Below are positions 1 to 6,142 of a DNA stretch of 15,242 bases, piece after piece. How positions within the stretch are numbered: the stretch's first letter is position 1; each line of letters begins with the position of its first letter. A program made the translations under genes and the position numbers. This stretch comes from an uncultured bacterium (GTDB lineage: Bacteria > Bacillota > Clostridia > Lachnospirales > Lachnospiraceae): the NCBI GenBank assembly GCA_905215405.1, contig CAJMQE010000091.1:1-15242 (forward strand). Reading direction: 5' to 3'. The notes beneath the pieces were generated by a model. That model ran no database searches. It saw only the letters and a program-made list of their open reading frames with translations, and was not told the DNA's origin.

Positions 1-130
1 TTCTTAATAGAATTTTCAGGGTTGTTTTACTGTTCAGTTATCAATGTTCATATTCAACTCATGGATGTAAGATAATCAGTATCTATGCACCTTTCGGAGT
101 TGTTTGTGTGTCCCGCTCTCTCGCGGCGAC
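1..130 (-). other. 5' leader of an rRNA operon (partial, runs off the left edge)
   Basis: Read on the minus strand, the sequence downstream of the promoter at 137-165 has no plausible ORF. It contains a small GC-rich hairpin (CCGC-GAGAGA-GCGG near 115-130) and the stretch AACATTGATAACTGAACAG (near 26-46), which resembles the antiterminator-like sequence common around Firmicute rRNA genes. At the edge, TTCT-ATTA-AGAA begins a hairpin that would be completed by TTTTCAG outside the window. This matches what I know of pre-16S leaders in Clostridia, so a 16S gene is expected within roughly a hundred bases to the left. No rRNA sequence is inside the window, so the assignment is an inference. Confidence 0.65.
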
Positions 131-143
131 TTGATTATCTTAC
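67..143. repeat. Perfect 12-bp inverted repeat around the rRNA promoter -10
   Basis: The arm at 67-78 reads GTAAGATAATCA and the arm at 132-143 reads TGATTATCTTAC, its exact reverse complement, separated by 53 bp. The 132-143 arm contains the -10 hexamer, so the symmetry is at DNA level. It could form RNA only in transcripts entering from upstream. Confidence 0.75.
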
Positions 144-165
144 CACCCATGCAATGTTTTGTCAA
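137..165 (-). promoter_or_regulatory. Strong promoter, probably of the rRNA operon
   Basis: On the minus strand: -35 TTGACA (165-160), 17-nt spacer, -10 TAAGAT (142-137), with a predicted start near 130. Just upstream (about 168-196) the minus strand is a series of A tracts, as in an UP element, overlapping the stop codon of mtaB. A consensus -35, ideal spacing and A-rich upstream DNA fit a highly expressed stable-RNA promoter. Confidence 0.8.
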
Positions 166-189
166 CACATTTTTACATGTTTTTTTATT

Positions 190-1518
190 TTATTTTATAA
201 AGCCCAATATTTCGCCTTTTTCCATCACTTTTTCTAAGGATACATTAATGATTTTATTAATATATTGTTCCGCTTCATTTCCGTTTTCTAATGGAAGAAT
301 CACTTTTAAATATTCCATAGTATGTCCAACTACATATTCTTTACCCTGAATTGTAATCTCTTCTTCAAATAATACTGCCTTCGTAGCACCAATAAACTGT
401 GTACGGAACTCATCGGACATTTTCTTTTCTAACTGAAGCAATACTTTACTTCTATCATTTTTCACTGAATCATCTACTTGCTTTTCCATTTTATCAGCGA
501 CTGTGCCTTTTCTTCTTGAATATTTAAAGATATGCATCTCATAAAAATGAACCTTTTCCAGGAATTCCTTTGTAATTTCAAATTCTTCCTGTGTTTCTTC
601 TGGAAAACCTACAATTACATCTGTAGTGATTGCTGGATTATCAAAATATTTTCTCAGTAGTTCACACTTTTCATAATATTCAGCCGTATCATATTTTCTA
701 TTCATGCGTTTTAACGTTGCATCACACCCACTCTGCAAAGACAAGTGAAAATGTGGGCACATTTTATCAAGCTTTGAAATTGTTGAAGCAAAATTCTCTG
801 TCACAATTCTTGGTTCCAGAGATCCAAGTCTAATTCTTTTCAGACCTTCAATATCATTGAGCGCACAGATCAGATTTAAAAGGCCCTCCTCTTCTCCCTG
901 ATCAATTCCATAAGAGCTGAGATGAATTCCTGTCAGAACCACTTCTTGATATCCATTTTCAACGATTTTCTTCACTTCATTGATTACAGCAGCCTTATCT
1001 CTGCTTCTGACTCTTCCTCGTGTGTAAGGAATAATACAGTAAGAACAAAACTGGTTGCAACCATCCTGAATCTTAATATATGCTCTTGTATGCTCATAAA
1101 CACTATCAATCGACATCTCTTCATATTCTTTTTCTTTATTTATGTCGATCAGTTCCATATTGTTATTCTGATCCTGGTAATAATTATCTATCACCTGTAA
1201 AAGATCATTTTTTCTATTATTTCCTATTACAATATCGACAGCTTCATCTTTTTGAATATTTTCTCCTTCAGCCTGGACATAACAGCCCGTTGCAATAACT
1301 ACCGCATCTGGATTCATCTTCTTAGCTTTATGAAGCATCTGTCTTGATTTACGATCTGCAATATTCGTTACAGAACATGTATTGATAATATAAATATCCG
1401 CCAGTTCTTCTCCAAACTTTACGATTTCATAGCCTGCCTTGGCAAGCATCTGTTCCATTGCATCGGTTTCATAAGAATTTACCTTGCAACCTAAATTGTG
1501 TAATGCTACTTTTCTCAT
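190..1518 (-). CDS. mtaB: MtaB, tRNA (t6A37) C2-methylthiotransferase
   Basis: Radical-SAM methylthiotransferase that converts t6A at position 37 of ANN-decoding tRNAs to ms2t6A. The 442-residue protein has the family layout. An N-terminal UPF0004 domain supplies three cluster cysteines (C11 in LGCKVNSYE, C48 in NTCSVT, C79 in ATGCY). The radical-SAM motif CNQFCSYC has C154, C158 and C161. A TRAM domain covers roughly 373-442. The GCKVN signature and length favour MtaB (YqeV type) over MiaB. The start is uncertain. ATG at 1518 gives the usual N-terminus MRKVALHNLGC but has no Shine-Dalgarno. An in-frame TTG at 1545 would add nine residues but lies only about one base after AAAGGA. No clear terminator follows; the rRNA promoter begins 24 bp after the stop. 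Transcription may come from a promoter far upstream at 2285-2313. Confidence 0.95.
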   Translation of the reverse strand: MRKVALHNLGCKVNSYETDAMEQMLAKAGYEIVKFGEELADIYIINTCSVTNIADRKSRQMLHKAKKMNPDAVVIATGCYVQAEGENIQKDEAVDIVIGNNRKNDLLQVIDNYYQDQNNNMELIDINKEKEYEEMSIDSVYEHTRAYIKIQDGCNQFCSYCIIPYTRGRVRSRDKAAVINEVKKIVENGYQEVVLTGIHLSSYGIDQGEEEGLLNLICALNDIEGLKRIRLGSLEPRIVTENFASTISKLDKMCPHFHLSLQSGCDATLKRMNRKYDTAEYYEKCELLRKYFDNPAITTDVIVGFPEETQEEFEITKEFLEKVHFYEMHIFKYSRRKGTVADKMEKQVDDSVKNDRSKVLLQLEKKMSDEFRTQFIGATKAVLFEEEITIQGKEYVVGHTMEYLKVILPLENGNEAEQYINKIINVSLEKVMEKGEILGFIK

Positions 1519-1592
1519 ATTTAATACATCTGCGATTATTCGCAATTCCTTTCTTTTTCTTTAACAATCATAAACTTCTAATAAAAATACCT

Positions 1593-1624
1593 AAAATTGT
1601 ATCGATTACCCTCTTTACAATTTT
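1593..1624. repeat. 9-bp perfect inverted repeat upstream of mtaB
   Basis: AAAATTGTA (1593-1601) and TACAATTTT (1616-1624) are exact reverse complements separated by 14 bp. The repeat lies 75-106 bp upstream of the mtaB ATG. It is AT-rich, so as RNA it would be a weak stem; as DNA it resembles an operator. Role unknown. Confidence 0.5.
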
Positions 1625-1650
1625 GTACTATATGAACTTTCCAACTATCA

Positions 1651-1920
1651 TTTTCCTATATATGTGCTATTTATATATGCATTCCATATATACGCTTTCT
1701 TTATATACGCTTTTAAAAAATGGTCTGTTTATATATGACCTATTTACATATGATCTATTTACATATGATCTATTTACGTATGACCTATTTACGTATGACC
1801 TATTTACATATGATCCATCTGTAAATAACCTATTTGTATATAAATGAACTGCATATGAACTAACTATATATGGCATACTTACATATGAATGAACTGCATA
1901 TGAACTATTTGCATATAATT
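1651..1920. repeat. 15-bp periodic tandem repeat array, about 18 units
   Basis: The core is six units at 1726-1815. Units 1741-1755, 1756-1770 and 1801-1815 are identical (TATTTACATATGATC), and 1771-1785 and 1786-1800 are identical to each other (TATTTACGTATGACC). The 15-bp phase continues in degenerate form on both sides: the CATATG/TATATA/CATATA core falls at the same offset in most units from 1651 to 1920. Because 15 is a multiple of three, both strands stay open over the core (pentapeptide periods LFTYD on plus, SYVNR on minus). Neither reading has a ribosome binding site, so I treat the array as non-coding. Confidence 0.8.
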
Positions 1921-2284
1921 CTCTATCAACGTCTTTCTATAAATAAACTTTCTATATATAAGAGCATTCTTTTATGATCTTTCTATAAAGCCGTTTTTGT
2001 ATCACTAAACTTTACTATACTTTATATGTCACTATTCATTACTCCGTCTTTCGTATTACTTATTACTCCATAAATCCAGTTTCCATATACCGATCTTATC
2101 ACGTTCCTCACAAGAAAGTTTCTTGATTTACTATATACTTACCTTCTATATTCATAGTTCCATATCAATATCATTTCAATTTAAGAATAAGATTCTTTAT
2201 GTGCAACTGAATCATATCCATAAAACAACATTCCTCTGATTTCCCATCCGCTAGTGTAATAAATCACAAAAGAAAATCTATTAC
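1921..2284. other. AT-rich intergenic DNA without a convincing gene
   Basis: This stretch between the repeat array and the divergent promoters has no ORF with both a start and a ribosome binding site that I trust. It contains two short perfect palindromes, CAAGAAA-G-TTTCTTG (2111-2125) and AAGAAT-AAG-ATTCTT (2183-2197). If the promoter at 2285-2313 is used, the whole stretch is the 5' part of a long minus-strand transcript leading to mtaB. Confidence 0.5.
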
Positions 2285-2313
2285 AATATAACGTGTTTTC
2301 CCGCGTATGTCAA
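2285..2313 (-). promoter_or_regulatory. Strong promoter directed towards mtaB
   Basis: On the minus strand: -35 TTGACA (2313-2308), 17-nt spacer, -10 TATATT (2290-2285), predicted start near 2278. The first gene downstream is mtaB, about 760 nt away, so the transcript would have an unusually long leader carrying the 15-bp repeats, or would be a separate RNA. Confidence 0.65.
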
Positions 2314-2407
2314 AATTTTTATCAACTCTTTCTGCCTAGGTATCATGTCTTTTTTCTTTCCGGTGTTTTGTATACATTCGCAAAATATTTATTGTGAATA
2401 TTGCATA

Positions 2408-2434
2408 TTGACATATTTTAACGGAATCTATAAT
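2408..2434 (+). promoter_or_regulatory. Promoter of the HPr-like gene
   Basis: -35 TTGACA (2408-2413) and -10 TATAAT (2429-2434) are perfect hexamers but only 15 nt apart. Reading the -10 as TAATAT (2431-2436) gives 17 nt. The predicted start near 2441 leaves a leader of about 100 nt. The short spacing may mean that the promoter depends on an activator. Confidence 0.55.
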
Positions 2435-2448
2435 ATAGTTGTTGGGTA

Positions 2449-2511
2449 GTGAAATACAAGATTCGCTTGGTTTAGCAACTTTTTGGGTTACTTTACAACT
2501 TGTATTTACAC
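2449..2511 (+). promoter_or_regulatory. Long-range stem in the leader of the HPr-like gene
   Basis: GTGAAATACAAG (2449-2460) pairs with CTTGTATTT-A-CAC (2499-2511): a perfect 9-bp stem, one bulged A, then three more pairs. It encloses 38 nt and ends about 20 nt before the ribosome binding site. This could be a cis-acting RNA element or an mRNA-stabilising stem. I recognise no known riboswitch core. Confidence 0.5.
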
Positions 2512-2544
2512 GGCAAAAAATAATCATTTTAGGAGGTAACGAAA

Positions 2545-2775
2545 ATGAAAACAGTAAAAATTTCATTAAACTCAATTGATAAGGTAAAGGCTTTCGTAAA
2601 TGACATCACAAAATTCGATGTAGATTTCGATTTGGTTTCCGGAAGATACGTAATTGATGCAAAATCTATCATGGGTATTTTTAGTTTAGATTTATCAAAA
2701 CCAATCGATTTAAATATTCATGCAGATTCAGAAACAGAAACAATTCTTTCCGTATTATCACCATACTTAGTTTAA
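2545..2775 (+). CDS. HPr-like protein without the His-15 phosphorylation site
   Basis: A 76-residue protein that aligns over its length with HPr of the sugar phosphotransferase system. The Ser-46 segment is well kept (DAKSIMGIFSL, Ser41 here, compared with LKSIMGVMSL in HPr), as is the following strand (PIDLNIHADSE). The GIHARPA loop with the catalytic His-15 and Arg-17 is absent: the aligned stretch is LNSIDKVKAF, with Ser10 at the His position. It therefore should not carry phosphate from Enzyme I to sugar permeases. A regulatory role similar to Bacillus Crh (which also lacks His-15 and keeps Ser-46) is a reasonable inference. AGGAGG at 2531-2536, 8 nt before ATG, fixes the start. The gene stands alone between its own promoter and terminator. 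Confidence 0.85.
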   Translation: MKTVKISLNSIDKVKAFVNDITKFDVDFDLVSGRYVIDAKSIMGIFSLDLSKPIDLNIHADSETETILSVLSPYLV

Positions 2776-2789
2776 TTAAAGAATAAACA

Positions 2790-2819
2790 GGTCCGATTTT
2801 AAATCGGGCCTTTTATTTT
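2790..2819 (+). terminator. Intrinsic terminator of the HPr-like gene
   Basis: GGTCCGATTT (2790-2799) pairs with AAATCGGGCC (2801-2810), followed by TTTTATTTT. One pair is U.G on the plus-strand RNA but would be A.C on the other strand, so the hairpin fits plus-strand transcription. It starts 15 bp after the stop codon. Confidence 0.9.
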
Positions 2820-2823
2820 ACTC

Positions 2824-2863
2824 AAAAAAAGCTGGTATTCAGGTTTTATCCATCATACCAGCT
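2824..2863 (-). terminator. Intrinsic terminator after thiI
   Basis: On the minus strand AGCTGGTAT (2863-2855) and ATACCAGCT (2838-2830) form a perfect 9-bp stem with a 16-nt loop, followed by a run of T (2830-2824). It lies 17 bp past the thiI stop and closes the long minus-strand gene run. Confidence 0.9.
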
Positions 2864-2879
2864 CTCTGTCAGTTATATA

Positions 2880-4058
2880 TTAATCAATATGAATAACTTC
2901 TACTGTGTCTATTGCAGTCTTCATCATTTCATCAATCTTTTCAGAAAGCTTCAATTCTGAATTCTTGATTACCTTTAAGTTTGGCTTTGTAACTGGGTGT
3001 TTTGCAACAAAGATAGTACAACAGTCTTCGAAAGGCTGAATTGATGTCTCGTATGTTCCAATCTTTTCTGAGAGATCGATGATCTCCTGCTTATCAAATC
3101 CGATAACAGGACGGAATACAGGCATTGTACATACCTCATTGGTGCATGCAAGACTCTGCATCGTCTGACTTGCGACCTGACCGATACTTTCTCCTGTAAT
3201 AAGGCCCATTGATCCGCTTGCCTTTCCAAGTTCTTCTGCGATCTTCATCATATATCGTCTCATAATGATTGTAAGTTCGTCGTGTGGACATTTTTCATAT
3301 ATGTATAACTGAATATCTGTAAAATTAACAACATTTAAGTTGATTGGTCCTGAGTACTTTGCAACAAGTTTTGCAAGATCTACAACTTTCTGTTTTGCTC
3401 TTTCACTTGTATATGGTGGTGCATGGAAATAAGTTGCATCAATGGTAACACCACGTTTTGCGACCATGTAACCTGCTACAGGACTGTCAATACCACCTGA
3501 AAGTAAAAGCATAGCTTTTCCGTTCGTACCAACTGGCATACCACCTGGTCCAGGAATTTCCATAGAATATACATTGATCTTTTTACGTACTTCAATCTGT
3601 AATAATACGTCAGGTTTTCTGACATCTACTGAAAATTCAGGAATTGCTTCCAGAATTCTATGACCCATTTCCGCATTGATCTCCATTGAATTCATTGGAT
3701 AATTCTTTCTAGCTCTTCTTGCATTTACCTTAAAGGTCAGTTTCTGTCCTTTGTATGTATCCTGCATATATTTAATTACAATATCAGAAAGATCGTCAAA
3801 TCCAGTATCTTCTACCTGTACAACTGGACAGATTCCAACAATACCAAATACTCTCTGTAATGCTTCTACAGCTTCATCATAATCAAATTCTGAATCTGCT
3901 TCTGCATAAATACGACCATTTTCCTTGCTAACATGAAAATTGCCATCAATTTTCTTTAAGGCATAATTGATCTGTCTAACCAGGGCATCTTCAAAAAGAT
4001 ATCTGTTCTTTCCCTTTACGCCAATTTCACCATACTTTATCAAAAAAGCTTTAAACAT
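2880..4058 (-). CDS. thiI: ThiI, tRNA 4-thiouridine synthase (no rhodanese domain)
   Basis: Adenylates U8 of tRNA with ATP and replaces the oxygen with sulfur to give s4U; in some bacteria the protein also serves thiazole synthesis. The 392-residue protein has an N-terminal ferredoxin-like segment (MFKAFLIKYGEIGVKGKNR), a THUMP domain (about 60-165) and a PP-loop ATP pyrophosphatase domain with SGGIDSPVAG at 187-196. A Cys-Cys pair (C346, C347 in FEDCCTIF) falls where E. coli ThiI has Cys344. The C-terminal rhodanese domain of E. coli ThiI is absent, as is usual in Firmicutes, where a dedicated cysteine desulfurase hands sulfur to ThiI directly. That desulfurase gene lies immediately upstream. 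AGGAG 7 nt before ATG supports the start. A candidate private promoter is at 4168-4196. Confidence 0.96.
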   Translation of the reverse strand: MFKAFLIKYGEIGVKGKNRYLFEDALVRQINYALKKIDGNFHVSKENGRIYAEADSEFDYDEAVEALQRVFGIVGICPVVQVEDTGFDDLSDIVIKYMQDTYKGQKLTFKVNARRARKNYPMNSMEINAEMGHRILEAIPEFSVDVRKPDVLLQIEVRKKINVYSMEIPGPGGMPVGTNGKAMLLLSGGIDSPVAGYMVAKRGVTIDATYFHAPPYTSERAKQKVVDLAKLVAKYSGPINLNVVNFTDIQLYIYEKCPHDELTIIMRRYMMKIAEELGKASGSMGLITGESIGQVASQTMQSLACTNEVCTMPVFRPVIGFDKQEIIDLSEKIGTYETSIQPFEDCCTIFVAKHPVTKPNLKVIKNSELKLSEKIDEMMKTAIDTVEVIHID

Positions 4059-4167
4059 TCGTAATCTCCTAACTTTAACTCTTTTCTTTTTCTTTGCAGT
4101 TCACCAGTTCCTGCACTGATCAACACTACCAAAAGCACTACCCGTAAAAAGTAGCACAGCAATTACT

Positions 4168-4196
4168 ATCTTAATACGAACTTCTTCAATTGGCAA
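4168..4196 (-). promoter_or_regulatory. Candidate promoter of thiI
   Basis: In the 146-bp gap after the desulfurase gene, the minus strand has TTGCCA (4196-4191), 17 nt, then TAAGAT (4173-4168), the same -10 as the rRNA promoter. It may give thiI some independent transcription. Confidence 0.45.
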
Positions 4197-4204
4197 TGTT
4201 TATT

Positions 4205-5359
4205 TTAGTGTCTGGTAAATCTTCTAAGGACTGGCAGCAATTCCTTTAACTGATCCAGGCAATATGTAATCTGTTCCGGTGTCGTATCAAAACAGAAACT
4301 GAATCTGATCGTAGAGTCCAGTAACTGATCAGGAACTTTAATTGCCTGCAGTGTAGAACTCAGTGATGGATGATTAGAGGAACAAGCAGAACCTGAAGAA
4401 ACATAAATTTCTTTTTCTTCCAATGCATGAAGCAAGACTTCGCTTCTAATGCCATCAAAGCTGACACTTACAACATGTGGTGCAGAATCTCTTCCTGTTT
4501 TGCCATTGATATGAGTTCCCTCAATCTGCTGAATACCTTTAACGAACTGTTCCTTTATCTCATACATCTGATCGATCTTTGCCTCAAAATCAGTATAGAC
4601 TTCTTTAGCCGCAACTCCAAGTCCTGCAACTCCAGGAACATTTTCCGTACCTGAACGCATACCTTTCTGCTGTCCACCACCAAGGATGATCGGATTTACT
4701 TTTGCCTTATCACGGATAAAAAGGATTCCTGTGCCCTTTGGTCCATGAATTTTATGTCCACTAACAGATAAAAGATCAATTCCCTGTTTTTTAGGGTGAA
4801 TCCTAAATTTACCAAAAGCCTGAATAGCATCTACATGGAACAAAATATCCGGATTAAAACCGTGAATGATCTCAGCCATTTCTTCAATCGGCTCTACTGC
4901 ACCGATTTCATTGTTTGCATACATGCAGGAAACAAGAATAGTATCCTCACATAATGCTTCTTTTAATGCATCCAGCGAAACAATCCCATCATGGTCCACT
5001 GGTAAATATGTAATTCTATAGCCCTGTTCTTCCAGAAATCTCATTGGCTGTTTTACAGAAGCATGTTCTACAGAAGAAACGATAATATGATTACCATTTC
5101 TTTTGTTCGCCATTGCTCCACCGATAATTGCCATATTATTGGATTCTGTACCACCAGAAGTAAAAAGAATTTCTTTCTCCTGACATTTTAATATTTTAGC
5201 AAATATTTCTTTTGCTTCTTTTATGTATTTTTCTGCCTTTACACCATACATATGCATGGAAGAAGGATTTCCGTAATCCTCTTCCATGACCTTAACCATC
5301 GTATCAACGACACTCTTCATACATCTGGTCGTTGCAGAATTATCTAAATATGCTTCCAT
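4205..5359 (-). CDS. Cysteine desulfurase (NifS/IscS family), likely sulfur donor for ThiI
   Basis: PLP enzyme that takes sulfur from cysteine as an enzyme persulfide. All 384 residues fit fold-type I class V aminotransferases: N-terminal YLDNSATT, H99 (VEHAS) that stacks on the cofactor, D176 in HVDAIQ, the Schiff-base lysine K203 in SGHKIHGPKG, RSGTEN (235-240), and the catalytic cysteine C326 in SSGSACSSN. The position just upstream of thiI matches the Bacillus nifZ-thiI pair, so delivery of sulfur to tRNA 4-thiouridine synthesis is the likely job. General Fe-S assembly cannot be excluded, but no scaffold gene (iscU/sufU) is nearby. The start follows the rsmE stop by 34 bp and has only a weak ribosome binding site (GTGAG), suggesting read-through from rsmE. 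Confidence 0.93.
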   Translation of the reverse strand: MEAYLDNSATTRCMKSVVDTMVKVMEEDYGNPSSMHMYGVKAEKYIKEAKEIFAKILKCQEKEILFTSGGTESNNMAIIGGAMANKRNGNHIIVSSVEHASVKQPMRFLEEQGYRITYLPVDHDGIVSLDALKEALCEDTILVSCMYANNEIGAVEPIEEMAEIIHGFNPDILFHVDAIQAFGKFRIHPKKQGIDLLSVSGHKIHGPKGTGILFIRDKAKVNPIILGGGQQKGMRSGTENVPGVAGLGVAAKEVYTDFEAKIDQMYEIKEQFVKGIQQIEGTHINGKTGRDSAPHVVSVSFDGIRSEVLLHALEEKEIYVSSGSACSSNHPSLSSTLQAIKVPDQLLDSTIRFSFCFDTTPEQITYCLDQLKELLPVLRRFTRH

Positions 5360-5393
5360 TTTATCTCACATCTTTCTTTTCAGTTGTATTAAA

Positions 5394-6134
5394 CTACCTG
5401 TCTTCCAACTCAAACATCAGAACAGATAATAACATCATTCCTGCTGTTTCCGTTCTTAAAATACGTTTACCAAGTGTAACGATCTTACTGCCAGCCTCCT
5501 GTGCCAGTTCAAGTTCTGAAGATTCAAATCCACCCTCAGGACCTATAAATATACCAATGCTCTGTCCAGGTTTAATATCACGCACGATTCTTCTAGTTTC
5601 TTCCATTCCTTCCGCACATTCGTATGGAAGCAAAAGAACATCAAGATCGTTTGCGTATGCTACAGCCTCTTTAAATGTCTTTACATTTGTAATAGCTGGA
5701 ATAATACTACGTTTACTCTGTTTTGCAGCGCTTTCCGCTATCATTGACCATCTTTTCAGCTTTGACGCTTCTTTTTTTGCATCCAGTTTTACAACGGATC
5801 TTTTCATTGCAACCGGTATGATTTCACATGCGCCAAGTTCCACTGCTTTCTGAATGATCAATTCCATCTTATCAGCTTTTGGCAGTCCCTGAAAGAGGTA
5901 AATTCTGCATGGAAGTTCTCTTCCTTCTTCATCTACTTGATCTATTACAGCTGTGATCTGATCTTCTCCGAGTTCAGAAAGATGGCAATAATAGTCCACG
6001 TTATCTCCACTACTGATAATCACATTGTCATTTTCTTTTAATCTGACAACGTTTTTTATATGATTTACATCATCACCATCGATTACGATATGATCTGCAA
6101 AAATATTTTCATGTTTAGCAAAAAAATGATACAT
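5394..6134 (-). CDS. rsmE: RsmE, 16S rRNA m3U1498 methyltransferase
   Basis: SPOUT-class methyltransferase that N3-methylates U1498 of 16S rRNA in the assembled 30S subunit. The 246-residue protein has an N-terminal PUA-like domain (about 1-70, including HIVIDGDDVNHIKNVVRL) and the C-terminal knotted SAM domain: KADKMELIIQKAVELG (86-101), AESAAKQSKR (134-143), IGPEGGF (197-203) and LGKRILRTETA (221-231). An upstream in-frame ATG at 6173 would add 13 residues but lies inside prmA. The ATG at 6134 has AGGAG five bases before it, built into the stop region of prmA (TAGGAG), and gives the usual MYHFF start. The 8-bp gap implies translational coupling with prmA. Confidence 0.96.
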   Translation of the reverse strand: MYHFFAKHENIFADHIVIDGDDVNHIKNVVRLKENDNVIISSGDNVDYYCHLSELGEDQITAVIDQVDEEGRELPCRIYLFQGLPKADKMELIIQKAVELGACEIIPVAMKRSVVKLDAKKEASKLKRWSMIAESAAKQSKRSIIPAITNVKTFKEAVAYANDLDVLLLPYECAEGMEETRRIVRDIKPGQSIGIFIGPEGGFESSELELAQEAGSKIVTLGKRILRTETAGMMLLSVLMFELEDR

Positions 6135-6142
6135 GACTTCTC

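Noticed and set aside
104..349. An 81-codon plus-strand reading frame crossing the rRNA promoter and the mtaB 3' end.
   Set aside because: It runs antisense to the rRNA leader and mtaB, has no ribosome binding site, and its peptide is the kind of spurious translation often produced from rRNA-flanking DNA.
1667..1876. A pentapeptide-repeat protein (SYVNR units on minus, LFTYD units on plus) encoded by the 15-bp array.
   Set aside because: Open frames on both strands follow automatically from a 15-bp stop-free unit. No ribosome binding site exists; the minus frame hits a stop at 1937-1939 and the plus frame runs antisense through mtaB.
1726..1920. A CRISPR array.
   Set aside because: Units are 15 bp and contiguous, with no unique spacers and no cas genes.
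2111..2197. Short palindromes CAAGAAA-G-TTTCTTG and AAGAAT-AAG-ATTCTT as operators.
   Set aside because: Each is short and AT-rich, unrelated to the other and far from any start codon, so chance is a sufficient explanation.
2205..2260. A 16-codon minus-strand ORF (begins MDMIQLHIKNL) with GAGG about 11 nt upstream, soon after the 2285-2313 promoter.
   Set aside because: Spacing is long, length is near chance for AT-rich DNA and I have no conservation evidence; it may deserve a check if the leader proves to be transcribed.
2336..2575. A 79-codon minus-strand frame over the HPr-like gene start.
   Set aside because: It lies antisense to the promoter, leader and ribosome binding site of a well-supported gene and has no site of its own.
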